In this document: piece after piece, positions 46,407 through 61,713 of the stretch
How the letters are laid out: the number at the start of each line of letters is the position of its first letter
How positions within the stretch are numbered: the first letter of the stretch is position 1
NCBI GenBank assembly: GCA_014706385.1
Contig: JACGZH010000007.1
Span: 193,501-257,500 of the forward strand
Reading direction: 5' to 3'
Length of the DNA stretch: 64,000 nucleotides
Origin: Phaffia rhodozyma
Taxonomy: Eukaryota; Basidiomycota; Tremellomycetes; Cystofilobasidiales; Mrakiaceae
Made by a program: the position numbers and the translations under genes
The notes under the pieces: generated by a model
The model's database searches: none
The model's input: the letters and a program-made list of their open reading frames with translations, nothing else
What the model was told of the DNA's origin: nothing

Positions 46407-49400
46407 TCATGTAGGCTGAGCAGATGTGTTCATCTGTATACCCAGATTGGCAAATATATCAAATTTAGGTTCTGTGATGAGGTAGCTAGACCAGATAGTA
46501 GCTATTTTGATCAAAAAACGATCCCAATTAGCTGATATAATCGAGAGGAGTAAGAGAGTCAAGGGAGAGAACAAGAAGAAAGAAACGAACCGATCGCCGA
46601 TATCTCCGCATCCAGGTCTAACCACCCATTCTTTCAATTCCTTTACCCTCTCCTCCGACTTGTTCTTTCCCTGTACTCCAGACATGGATTCAGACATCTT
46701 GATTCCCAATCCTGATGCAAGTCCCTGACCTGATTCAGAGAGAGAACCTCGATGAACGCGTCGGTGATGAGTGATCTGTTCTAACTCGTAATCAATCGCA
46801 CTAGTGATGATTCGGACTTTAGGGAACGCCCTTTCAATCGCTTTCAAAGAATGCGGGGTCCTAGGTTCATCGGAAAGATATAGACAAAATGAGTTCACGA
46901 TAGAACCGAGGTCATGAGGAAAGATTAAGAGGTGAGAAGGAAATCAACGGGCGTACACTAAGAAACTGAGGAAGAGAATTTGATCCTCTGGAACATGGTG
47001 GTCCAATAAGACTCGTATGGCCACTGTCAATGCAAAAAAAAAACACCAAAAGGAAGATGTGCGGTTATTCAGCAAAGAAAGAACGGTCCGATCTTTTCGC
47101 AAACAGACAAGCAGACTTACTGAGGGCAGAAGCACCAGTTCCCATCTATCCGACAAACACGACAAGGATGATCAATTATCTGATAAAAAGGCCTTACCGA
47201 TCCTCACAATCGGAACACACCTGAGAGTCAAGTAGCAACACCCAAGCTTTCTCTGCGAAAGACCGCTCCTGCAAACCAGGAAGGACCATGTTATAAAGCA
47301 GTGGCTCTTGTGTAGTCTCGTCATTCTGAAAGACAATGGTAAAAGGGACACAATATCAGCACACAGCCTCCATCCAGTCGGCGGGTTAGGTGACCAAAAC
47401 GAAAAGAGAAGAAAGAAAATCCCACATGAATAAGAAGCGTTCCGAGTCGAGCGTCCAACACGACTCGCCTCAAGCCTTTCTCCAACGGACCTCCCGAACG
47501 ACCAAGTGAAACTCCTATGATTTTCTGCTCAATTTTTTCCCACCCAAACCAATCAATTAATTCCGACATATGAAACGAAACCGTCATCCCGACATAACAG
47601 GACTAAAACTCACGCCTGGATCAAGATCTAAGACCTTTCCGACAGCCACCTCTTCGATTGGGGTTATGACTTTTTTGTCCTTGTAAGGGAATAGCCCAAT
47701 CGCTTCCTCGACCACTCTGTGTCATCGAAGTATCACACCCACGGTGGAAAAGAACATTTAAGATTAGTCCGACTTCTATGAGGGCTTCCCTGATGAAGGA
47801 ATATGGGAATACTAACATAGTGGCAAGGCGGTCGCTATAATGAACGAAGTCTTCTCTGATCGTCTTTCGATCTCTCAATATAGTAACTACGCCTTTCACG
47901 CCTGACGTTTGGTTGACCAGGACCAAGTTCGGATGATCCCTTGATTTACCGTTAACAGAAACTTGTGGATCAGTCTTATCCGAGCCTGATGCGAGGGGAG
48001 ACGGAGATAATGTGGAAGATGGGTCGGTCGAAGAAGAGAGCGACTTTGCTGAGGAAGGTTGAGAAGAAAGGGTCACAGGGGCAGATAGCGTCGACCGGAA
48101 ACGCATGTAGCGCTCGGAAAGTTGTCGTCGGATATGAGTCACGATCAGATCGATAGCGACATTGTTTTGCGCGCCAGGAACGATCTGACAACCATATCAA
48201 GACAGTACAGTATATTTGCCGATACCTTTGTTCAGAATACCAGAAAGACAATAACAGCGAATGCAGACCGGGAAACCACTGACAATATCTGCAAACTTAG
48301 ATGAAGGCAACACGAAGTTGTCGTAACTCGGTTTGACAAACCTTGTTTCCGCCCAGACACATAGTTAGTCGACTTCCATTTAGAAGGAATGTTTGGGAAG
48401 CATACGAACCGAAGATACTGGTCAACAATACCCATAACATCTCTTCCTCGCTCGACAACATCTCTTCGAATTCGCCGCGCGAGCATAAGGTCGGTCTGAT
48501 GAGAAGAGATTTGACGGGAAAGGATGATGAATATCAGTTTGACGTCTCGAGTATCCCTTTCCTTGAGCAAAAGAGGATAAACCCACATCGCACTATAGAA
48601 TGTCGTATGTCCGGCACACAAATGAAAGAAATAAGACACCCTGATCGCTCTTCATTCTCCAAAAAAAAAAAAGGAAAAAGAGATGCGCGTAAGATAATTG
48701 ATGAGGATGACGACGTACATTGACGAACACTGCACATTAAAAGGGTAAAATAACGAAGATCAGTCCATTTATGCAACATACTCCTTTAGCGGACTGACAT
48801 ATGTACAAGACCTACCTTTCAGATCAAACAAATCCCTAAGGCTTGGATCGGTCAGCGCCAGGATTCCCTCAACGATGATGACAGATGCTCCATAGAGGTA
48901 TGATGTCTCTGGCATACGCTGATGGTGAACAAAGGAGTAAACAGCTACAAGTTGTCCCGGAAGTTTGATCATCAGTATTGTGTTCATTGTAAATTCGACG
49001 GGTGAGCTTTAAACTTGCGATCTTAGAGAAAGAAGCATATCTCAGGAAGAAGAACTTACGGATCTGTATAATGATGTCATGACCAGCGATGAAGATAGTG
49101 TCAGCTCTTCATATGGATTGGCAGCGCACTCGGAAAGCGTCACAAGTGGTGCTGTCTTGACTGATATCTAGAGAATAAAAAACCAAAGATACGAACCTGA
49201 ACGGCCAAGCCATTTCTCAGATCGACTAAGCACTCTCTGAATAGTTTGAAATCAATGGAGTCTGGATGGTCAAAATCCTTGTTGTTCTCGAATGCCATAA
49301 CAATTTCTTCGGGCGAGTTGCGCTTGTAGAATGAATCCTGAGAAAGGATTAATACGTTTGGAATATGGTTCAACTGGCGGAGAATTTCTCTCGCAACGCT

Positions 49401-49811
49401 TGTCTATTGAAGTAAGGGTCAATATAGGAAGAACGATTCGCAGCAGGTCAGAACATGAAGATGGTCAGTATCTATCATGCGGGTATAGGATAAGCAAAGA
49501 AAGTGTGATAGATTGAGCCAACTGACCTTTCCACTTGCACTTCCTCCGGCGATTCCAATGACATAACACTCTCTTGTCTTTCCATTTGAGTCATACCAGG
49601 GTGGTCTACCGAAGCTACCTCTACCGAGAACAACATTCTTGAGGTTTCCTGGGATAGAGCTTGCTACGGGAGTGAATGCGCCCGGTAGCCTGCCGAGTGC
49701 AGGAGAGCCAGGTTGAGCTGATCCTACGGATGCTGTCCGAGAGAGCGTGGGAGTTGAAGCATATATGAAAGATGGATCGTGAAGGAGCGGGTCTTGAGCC
49801 GGCGTCGGCAT
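46407..49811 (-). CDS. URK1: uridine kinase with C-terminal uracil phosphoribosyltransferase-like domain
   Basis: Pyrimidine salvage: phosphorylates uridine and cytidine. The N-terminal leader is Ser/Pro-rich (residues 1 to about 75). The kinase domain shows the P-loop CYVIGIAGGSASGK, then IPNVLILSQDSFYKRNSPEE, NNKDFDHPDSIDFKLF, SYLYGASVIIVEGILALTDP, SDVMLARRIRRDVVERGRDV and GIVDQYLRFVKPSYDNFVLP. After a Ser-rich linker, the UPRT-like half gives RDRKTIREDFVHYSDRLATM, LVEEAIGLFPYKDKKVITPI, LRRVVLDARLGTLLIHNDET, PLLYNMVLPGLQERSFAEKA, VLLLDSQVGTGASALMAIRV and LLDHHVPEDQILFLSFL. It ends IFANLGIQMNTSAQPT. The same two-domain fusion is found in yeast Urk1 and human UCKL1, so it is normal. Three GTTCGT donors (49191, 48404, 46585, minus strand). 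Confidence 0.93.
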
Positions 49812-51012
49812 TGATTTCTATATATCTGAAGGGGGATGAGACCAAAGCGATGTCTCGGAAGATGATAGGAGAAGGCAGGGAGAGAAGTAAAGAAATGCCG
49901 CAGAAGTTGATCACTTTTTGGTTAATTATCTCTGCTCCTTCGTTCACTCATCTTGTACGCTCTTGAATCGACGAATATCTTCCTCATAGCCGCCAGGATA
50001 TTCATGATTAGATCTTTGCATCTGTCTTTCTCTTGACGTGGGTCAAGCTGCTAAATGAGTAAATCTAACCAGTTCGATGTGTTTTGATAGACAGACGATC
50101 GTCTGGCAGAATTCATCTTGCATGTTTCTGTATCAACATTTTCTAGATCACCGGCTATCGACTGATTTTTGATCGTATCTCAAACATCATCTTCGTTTCT
50201 CTCTATCTTAAGTGGTCCTCATTTTCAAGTTTACAGACCATCGATATTGTTACGGATTTGTCTGAACTGAGATTGTGTGAGCTATTTGCAGTGGAAGGTG
50301 ATATTGATGATTGAGCTCTGTTCTGCCTAAATTTTGATCCCTTCTTTCAATCATGGACCACGGATCAGAACGTCTAGCATTATTCTATACAAATACTTCG
50401 TTCCTCGGGTCTCACGTTGATTGGCGAAGCAGCCAAACCAACAGATGCTGGTTATCGAATATATGATCATATACCACTCTCACTTACATTCTGAAATAAC
50501 AGAACAAGTCTAGTGATGAGATTTCTACACCATAAGGAAATCTGCATCAGACAAAGGAAGGGAAGGCTTTTGACTACACGTGCTAAATCATACACCACTA
50601 CTTGCCACGCTGAACTGGAGAAGACGTAACGGACAAGAGACCAACTTGGTATCAATCGGTGCTTCGGCTATGTGATAGAACGCGACTGAAAGACTGTTCG
50701 AATCTGCTCATGTCCTCTATCTTGAACGATCTTCGAGCTGCTTTCAAATGAAGCTCTTCCATCCTTCTTGCAACAGAAGCTTGGCTCTTTGTCGTGCAGA
50801 GAATCTTTGGTTGCTCTGATTACCTAATCAAGTCACGTCGCGTTGCGTAAATGAAAACGCGACTTGTTGATCGATGGAACTGAGTGCGCGTGTTTTCTCC
50901 TTGTCCGCTGTTCTCATTCTATTCATTAACATCGTCACCGAGCAACTCTTTCTCTCTGTATATCTGCTCGAAGAGTCATCACTACCTCTCTCAATCTTTG
51001 TGTTAAAAAAGA
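49812..51012. other. divergent intergenic region URK1 / MCM5
   Basis: About 1.2 kb without a recognisable gene on either strand. The right part carries the CGCG inverted repeat listed separately. Other open frames are short and without domains. Confidence 0.5.
50837..50863. promoter_or_regulatory. CGCG inverted repeat upstream of MCM5 (possible MBF/E2F-type S-phase site)
   Basis: GTCGCGTT at 50837-50844 and AACGCGAC at 50856-50863 are perfect 8-bp inverted arms around an 11-nt spacer. Each arm contains the CGCG core shared by MCB (ACGCGT) and E2F sites that drive S-phase genes in fungi. The pair lies about 150 bp before the MCM5 start. MCM genes are classical MBF targets; binding here is inferred. 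Confidence 0.5.
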
Positions 51013-54732
<3,720 letters not shown>

Positions 54733-54993
54733 AATTTGAAACTGGCTTCCTTACTTCATATCCCTCAAGTTTCAACACCTATCTTCTTTCTTGCCTGATA
54801 TATACCCTGTTTACACCTCGTCACGTTTCATTGTTTTCGATTCTTATTATGAGCACCAAACATACTTTCGATTTTCTCATTTCTTTGCCTTCCCTCATGA
54901 TTCTCTGTTGCCTATCCATTATGATTTATTTTGATTACAATTTGTGAGAGCGACGGCTATGTTGTACCAAACGCCCAGTTTATGGATTCAAGC

Positions 54994-56022
54994 CTCAAAC
55001 AACAACACCGACACACTCCCCTTTGCTTCCTGGGGGTAGGCCTTCCTTCTCTGGTGAAAGCGCACCCGGCCATTGCACAAGAAACCTATCGACCAGAGGT
55101 CGTAAGATCCGCCCAGAAAGACTTATAGAGTTTGTTCTAGCGAACGATTCGATATATATCGTCCTCGGACTTGGAAGACCTAGAAACTAGGGATGACAGG
55201 TTTCGAATTGAAGTCATCCCGACTACGGTCTTAGCGCATAGACGAAGGAGTCAACAGGAGACGGAAAATGTGACTAACGCGAGAGGTAAGGACAGCCAAG
55301 ACAAGGCATGTCGCTGTCCCTGGACCATTCAGAATGAGGATATCTGCGAAAGGTTTCTTCCGACTCGACCGACGCGAATGGATAACCGTACTTATAGTAA
55401 AATGATAGAGAGTATGAACAATGGTATGCAGGGTTGTGAAGACTGATCATTGGAGAGCAGTAAAACGAAATTTGAGACACACGTAAATTCGGATAGAGGC
55501 GCATCCAGAAACACGACGTACTTGATGATACATATGATTGACCGACTTGACGAGCTCTCGGAAGAGGGATTGTCAAGAATGCCTGCAAAGAATTGCTCTT
55601 CTTGAGCTGGTGTGATGGGATCTCAGCTGAAGCCAAGGATGATTCAAACTCCATGGCTTTACGAAGACTCATAGAGTCTCCAGCAGAGTAAATATACACT
55701 CTTCCAGCATATTTGGCCGCATCCATGATGTCTAGTATTTTTAAAGCTTCGTATGTATGACCTCCTATTTGTTTGTTTATTAATTGTGTTAGAACGCTGG
55801 GGTCAATGCATCTGAGACGATTAACGAGCTAGCAGCATACAACTCACCGGAACCCAAGAAGACACCAACGACTTTATCTGATCGCTTATCCTTGATGTTG
55901 GTGACATCCTTGGTACGACTGGATGAGGGTTGAGGAAGATATCCTCGAGGTAAAATGTACCATACCCGATAGAATACCACTAGCGGTGTTAACAAGATCA
56001 AAGGAACTATCCAAGGAAGCAT
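54994..56022 (-). CDS. ALG14: UDP-GlcNAc transferase subunit ALG14
   Basis: Membrane anchor that recruits Alg13 to the ER for the second step of N-glycan lipid-linked oligosaccharide synthesis. From ATG 56022: a hydrophobic N-terminus (MLPWIVPLILLTPLVVFYRV), KVVGVFLGSGGHTYEALKIL (joined across an intron; the GSGGHT motif is diagnostic), DIMDAAKYAGRVYIYSAGDS, LTIPLPRARQVGQSYVSS, ADILILNGPGTATCLVLAVL (NGPGT motif), RTIYIESFARTNSISLSGRI and LRPLVDRFLVQWPGALSPEK. It ends ECVGVVV, TGA at 54994. The C-terminus is slightly longer than in human ALG14 between the QWP motif and the end. Convergent with MCM5 and divergent from ADE12. Confidence 0.92.
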
Positions 56023-56166
56023 AGATCTGATAGTCCTTGATCGAGACTGTAAGTGCTTGTGTATGTGTTCTATGAACCGAGAGATGATGTTGATACTAGT
56101 GGAACGTGCGGTTAGTAACCGACAGTTGTTCAGCCCTAGAGTTGCCCAGACCTACCCCAATTTTGA

Positions 56167-56171
56167 CCAAT
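56167..56171 (+). promoter_or_regulatory. CCAAT box in the ALG14/ADE12 divergent promoter
   Basis: TTGACCAATCAAAC lies in the 305-bp region between the two ATGs, 157 bp before ADE12. A plausible HAP/NF-Y site; inference. Confidence 0.35.
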
Positions 56172-56327
56172 CAAACCCCAAATTTCCCCAAATGATGTAC
56201 ATCCGCTTTTTCGCTTTTTTTCCAATTCCATTCTACTTTTTTCCTTTCTCTCTTCTTCTCTTTAGCAAGAAGATCCATCTCGGTGTGCGAACTTCTTACA
56301 CAAACACAAACACACACACTTGACACC

Positions 56328-58414
56328 ATGGCTGATAACCGTATGTACTGCTCTTTGTTGCTAGCTGTTGAAAAACGGAATGCTCTCGAGCCGGGGTCTC
56401 TTTTCTCGAGTCCCATACTCGATCGGAGATTTCGGGAATGTAAGATGACTCTCTGTTGCTTCACTGACTTCTTTTTTTACCATTCTATCTTTTTTTTTCC
56501 TTCTCTCTTCGTCGACTTCTTCCGTTTTCCTTGGTATAATCATAACTATCTCTCTGTGATTCCTGTTATATTCAGTCGTAGCCAAGTCCGGGGTCACCGT
56601 CGTGTAGGTTCCTCTCGGTTATGGGAGTCCCTCTTTCTCTCACTGCCAAGCTAATATCTTTCATCTATACAGTCTTGGATCCCAGTGGGGAGACGAGGGC
56701 AAAGGTAAACTCGTCGATATTCTCGCCCACCATGCCGACGTGACCGCTCGATGCGCCGGAGGAAACAATGCCGGGCACACCATTGTCGTCGGCAAGGGAG
56801 AGACTAAGAAGAAGTACGACTTCCACTTGCTTCCCAGTGGGCTTATGAACCCGGATGCCCAGGCTTTGATCGGAAGCGGAGTCGTCGTTCACGTTCCCAG
56901 CTTGTTCGAGGAGCTTGAGAGCTTGGAGAAGAAGGGTTCGTTACATCTGTTTGTCGATCGCGGACATTTTAGAAAGATGAGAACTGATAGAAACAATTGT
57001 AATGACACCATCTGGGCTGAGAATAGGCCTTGACTGCGCTGGTCGGCTTTTCGTCTCTGACCGAGCCCACCTCGTCTTTGACTTCCACCAAATCGTTGAC
57101 GGCCTCAAAGAGGTCGAGCTCGGTGGATCCTCGTTCGTTTGCTTGTCTCTTCTTGAGAGTTATCTATTGGAACTTACCATCTGGTCGACTTTTGTTCCGC
57201 ATACAGCATCGGAACTACCAAGCGAGGAATTGGGCCAGCTTACTCTTCCAAGGCCTCTCGATCGGGTCTTCGAGTGCATCACTTGTACGACCATGAGGTC
57301 TTCGCTACCAAGTTCCGAAAGCTCGTCGAGGGCCGAATCAAGCGATACGGCCACTTTGAGTACGATACCGAGGCTGAGATTGAGAGATATAAGGTCGGTT
57401 TTGTTTTCGTGTATATGTTTCTTCTGTCCTTTCAGTTTTATGGCCCAAGTTTGACATCTCTTTGTCTTTCTCTTCCTTTTTTTACGCGCGGTCCTCTGGG
57501 TCTTACTTCACCTAGGTCTTTGCCGCTCGACTGCGACCGATGATCGTTGATGGAGTGTCTTACCTCCACAAGGCAATTACTACCCCCAAGCGAGTCCTCG
57601 TTGAGGGTGCCAACGCGTTGATGCTCGACCTCGACTACGGAACCTACCCTTACGTCACTTCATCCTCTACCGCTATCGGTGGAGTCTGCACTGGATTGGG
57701 TATCCCTCCCAAGATGATTGGCAAGGTCATTGGTGTCGTCAAGGCCTACACCACCAGAGTTGGTGGTGGACCTTTCCCTACGGAGCAGTTGAACGTCAGT
57801 AACTTGTGTTTGTGTGTTTGTTTGAAGCATTTGACAAAGGCTGATGTCTTGCATTGCTCATGTGTGTTGCGCTCGAATCCTTTACTATCTCGACAGTCCA
57901 TTGGAGAGACCATGCAGGAGGTCGGTGCCGAGTGGGGTGTTACCACCGGTCGACGACGACGATGTGGTTGGTTGGATCTCGTTGTGCTTCGATTCTCGAA
58001 CCAGATCAACGGTTATGATACCTTGAACTTGACCAAGCTCGATGTTCTTGACGGACTCGACGAGATCAAGATTGGTGTCGCTTATGAGGTTGACGGAAAG
58101 GAGCTCGACGGGTTCCCGGCCGATCTCGAGTACTTGGCCAAGGTCGAGGTCAAGTACAAGACTTTCCCCGGATGGAAGTCGGATATCTCGAGCGTCCAGA
58201 AGTATGAGGATCTCCCTGAGAACTGCAAGACCTACATCGAGTTCATCGAGTCTTACCTCGGTGTGCCTGTAGAGTGGATCGGAAACGGCCCTGCCCGAGA
58301 GTCGATGTGAGTTGTCTTTTCTTCTCTTGTCTTGCCTCCTCATCTATTGGAGAATGACTGACCCTGAGTTGTTTGGGCGATTGCATTAACAGGATCCTCA
58401 AGGAGGTCAAGTAA
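56328..58414 (+). CDS. ADE12: adenylosuccinate synthetase
   Basis: Catalyses IMP + Asp + GTP to adenylosuccinate in AMP synthesis. Exon 1 is 13 nt (MADN plus one base). After it: VAKSGVTVV, then across a second intron [20 protein letters not shown] (the GDEGKGK GTP/IMP loop), [180 protein letters not shown] and [20 protein letters not shown]. It ends K, TAA at 58412-58414, with the last six codons on a separate exon. Complete. Codon choice looks more uniform than in neighbours (frequent CTC, GTC, AAG), consistent with high expression. GTTCGT donors at 56936 and 57133. Confidence 0.96.
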
Positions 58415-58747
58415 AGCATGGAAGCCATCGCTAAAGATTTGATCAACAGGCAAGATGATGACGATGGCGGCGAGGGATTTTAGAACCCAAAGGGGAAGGG
58501 ATGGGATGCAGATTTCTCTCTATTTATATTCTTCTTCGTTACAATTCAATTAGCTATATCTTCTTTTTCAATCATAGCCGGCTGGCTTGTTTTTGGTTGT
58601 TATATATCTCCATTCCTGTCTTTCATCGCAATGTTGAAAGATCACATATTAGACCTTTTGTCTGAAAGCCAGAGACGAACACCGAAACCCGAAAACTCCA
58701 AATTCCTATGACAAGTAAAGTTGAGAAGTCACCATACTATAGACATA

Positions 58748-59628
58748 TCAGACCCATTTCTTTCCTCTCTCAAACTCCTGTTCTTCTTTGCTCTTCGGCA
58801 TCTCTCCCCATTGAGCCACCCCAACCGGTCTTTCGACTCGCTTTACCTCCCAATCCTCCGGAGGTGGTTTATCGAACAATGTCTCGGATTTCTTCAGCCT
58901 CTTTGTAGGAGGGCGGATTGGACGAGCAGGTGGGAGGACCACATCGTCATCCATAGGCGTATTTGATGAGATTTTCTGATACAAGTAGTCGTCAGGAGAG
59001 AGAAGGAACAAGATGTTTAAGCCGGCATTGAAGACAAGAAAACACGGGAAAGAGAAGGGAACGAACGTAGTAGAATTCTCGGATATCAAAAGGTTTCTCG
59101 TCGATCGCTTGTAGTTCCTCTTTCGACATCTAAGCGCGGCAAAATATGTCCATTGATATCAGTCTTCGGCTTTCATGATGTATTTCATATATATATCTGC
59201 TCTCTCTCTCTCCCGGACATAAAGGGCCTGGACGTAAAGGTGAAGACCGAAAGGCAAAGATAGAAGAGGAGAAAAGAGATATAGAGGAGACCTGAACGTA
59301 CATAGCTTTGTTTCTGATCGTGCAGTTCATACCTGGATTATCTTACCAAAAAGTTCTCTCAAGCCCATTAGCTTTTAGTTTCCCTCCCGTGTTGATTACA
59401 AGTCGGTATCTCTCTCTCTCTTTACATAAGCTCTGGAAGCTACTAGATGAAGGAGCTTGAGCGAAAACCTTACCTGGTACTTGTGAAATTGACCATGAGT
59501 AAACTGGTTCCCAGTACTAAAGCAATGAATGGTCCGCCGAAACCAATAAATGAATGACGCCTGATCCAGGGTGATTTCGTTGACGGTTTCGGCTTGAGTG
59601 GGTTTGAACGAGGAGGTGTCCAGCTCAT
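58748..59628 (-). CDS. COX16: cytochrome c oxidase assembly protein COX16
   Basis: Mitochondrial inner-membrane factor for complex IV assembly. Four exons from ATG 59628: MSWTPPRSNPLKPKPSTKSP, then GFGGPFIALVLGTSLLMVNF (the single transmembrane segment), TSTRYELHDQKQSY, MSKEELQAIDEKPFDIREFY, and KISSNTPMDDDVVLPPARPI through PEDWEVKRVERPVGVAQWGE to KKWV (TGA at 58748). The RYE-DQK block after the membrane segment and the DWE-KR-RP block near the end are COX16 hallmarks. About 158 residues, longer than the ~120 of yeast because of a Pro-rich insert before DWE. The third intron has a GTTCGT donor (59061, minus). Confidence 0.88.
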
Positions 59629-59903
59629 TGCTGCGTTAGCTTTTGACTGATATGAACAAAGATTTTTTTAGAGACGAAAGAGGCAGGAAGAGAAAGTGCT
59701 GGATGGTAAGACTAAGGATGCTGCTGCTGATGATGATGTATTATGTGTTATTGGACACGGTCTTTCTCCTTTTTCGCTAAAACATCGACCAGTGAACCCA
59801 ACACTCAATATATACAATATATATTGACCCTCACCATCTCTAGCTCATACTACCCTGTCCTCAGTCTTATATTAAACACACCTCGTCATACCTCTTACTC
59901 AAG

Positions 59904-61176
59904 ATGTCGCTCCCTGTGCTCCGTCGATCGATTCCTCTTCTCAACCAGCCCTTTCGTATAGCGTCTTCCTCCTCCCTTCTTCATACACCAATCAGCCGAT
60001 CGTTCCACCCAACTTCACCCGGAGCCTCCTTTCATTTCGACACCCATGCGTTCGTCAACAGGCTTGAACGAGAAGGTCTTCCTAGAACTCAAGCAGAGGG
60101 GATTATGAATGCTTTGGCGGAAGTCATCGACGAGAGTGTGACCAACATGAGTGCGGGAATGGTATCGAGAAGTGAGCAAGAAAAGGTTCGTCTTTATCGT
60201 TGTGTCATGCGTGTTGTGTTGGTTTTTGGCAGGTACATGACATGAACTTATCTTGGTTGTCTTATACGTATACAGCAATCCTACACCCAAAATGTCGATT
60301 TCTCTCAACTTAAATCTGAACTTCAGGTCTTGGAAAAGCAGGACCAGAATCTGATGAAGGGAGAGAACGAAAGGTTGATGAACGAGGTGGAAAAGCTGAA
60401 ACAACAGCTGAAAGAGCAAATCACAAGAACTCAGGCTGGTGTCAGGTTGGATCTGAATCTGGAAAAAGGTCTGTTCTACTTGGTCGTCTCCTCTTTCTTT
60501 TCCTCTTTCTTTTCTCGTCGTCATTGATCGATAGCTAACGGATCGTGTGATGATCATCCAGGTCGGATCAGAGACGAAGCATCCCTTCACGAACTGAAGA
60601 TCAAAGAGGTCTGTATCCGATTCTTCTTTAGACTGCTAACTACATCCGTCCGATATGAATAAACACTGAGTGATAACTCCTCTTTCCTTGCATGGACATG
60701 TGATTCGGTTGGAAACGATCGCAGGTGGATACTCGGATAGAAAGCGAGATCGCAGGTTTGAGAACTCAAATTCAAGGTGCCAAGGTATAGATCTCCTTCC
60801 TCGTCTTTGTTCGATCCTCTATTGTTCATCCCAAAGCCGGCAAGTAAGGGACTCAAACAAGAAACATGCTCTGTCTATTTCTCTTACGGATCTGTTGAAA
60901 CACATAGTTCTCGATCCTTCAATACATGGTCACCGTCGGTACGTTATGCTTCTTTATCCTTTCTTTTGTCTCTAACCATTGAATCGTACAACTTACCGAG
61001 ACTATATCTGCAATCCTACAAACAAACGAACAAACAAATAAACAGCCACGGGAGGGGGCGCTCTCCTACTCGCCTACAGTATGTCACGTTTCTCCGTCTT
61101 CGATCTTTGTCTTTTGTTCGGATGCTTGTGTTGATCTGCCTACCTTTTTTGTTCCCACAGTGCGTTTCATCCGTTA
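59904..61176 (+). CDS. FMP32: mitochondrial coiled-coil protein, FMP32/CCDC90/MCUR1 family (DUF1640)
   Basis: MSLPVLRRSIPLLNQPFRIA plus a Ser/Arg stretch is a mitochondrial presequence. The family core follows: FDTHAFVNRLEREGLPRTQA, EGIMNALAEVIDESVTNM, SEQEKQSYTQNVDFSQLKSE, a long coiled coil (LEKQDQNLMKGENERLMNEV, EKLKQQLKEQITRTQAGVRL), DLNLEKGRIRDEASLHELKI, and DTRIESEIAGLRTQIQGAK. Three short final exons give FSILQYMVTV, ATGGGALLLAYMRFIR (C-terminal membrane segment) and the stop TAG at 61174-61176. Family members are inner-membrane proteins linked to complex IV assembly (yeast Fmp32) or calcium uptake (MCUR1). GTTCGT donor at 60186. Confidence 0.88.
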
Positions 61177-61713
61177 GAGTCTTGCCCTTTTCTTCGAATC
61201 TCTCTGTGCTCCTTCTCGGTTCGCCTCCTAGAGCGTCACCCCTTTGTTGATTTTCCGATCAGACGTTGTACGACATATACATATGTGTATCCATTCCCTA
61301 ATCCAGAAAAAAGTCCACAAACATCTTGTGTAAAGAGAATGAGATAGATTGCATGTAGAGAACCATGAGAAACACTAACACACGAGAAAGCAACCCAGCA
61401 GAGTGCGAGGTATGAATGGGCAAAGCTACAAAACGTCGCCGGAGGACATATCGAGTCGACGTTTTAGATAAAGAGATGACAAAATGAAAGAACAAGAAGA
61501 TATCCTCCAATGGTAAGGTCGGGCAGATATGGGAAGAGACAGGCAAGATCGTAAAGCAGATTGAGATAACATGAGAGGAACCATCAGAGGGCTACCAATT
61601 AGAAGAAAGATGAGAGACAGAGGGAAAGGACTGAAAGAAGGACTACAACGCGAGCAAGAGAAAGGAACGTGTACAGAGTGAATATGCAAGTCTCAAAGCG
61701 GCTGGTATAGTAC
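61177..61713. other. intergenic region between convergent genes
   Basis: About 540 bp. Likely 3' UTRs of FMP32 and the unrecognised minus-strand gene. A minus-strand frame at 61426-61689 is hydrophobic/Ser-rich but without recognisable domain; I leave it out. Confidence 0.4.

Noticed and set aside
46407..49811. Novel kinase/phosphoribosyltransferase fusion
   Set aside because: The same two-domain arrangement is standard for Urk1/UCKL1 proteins.
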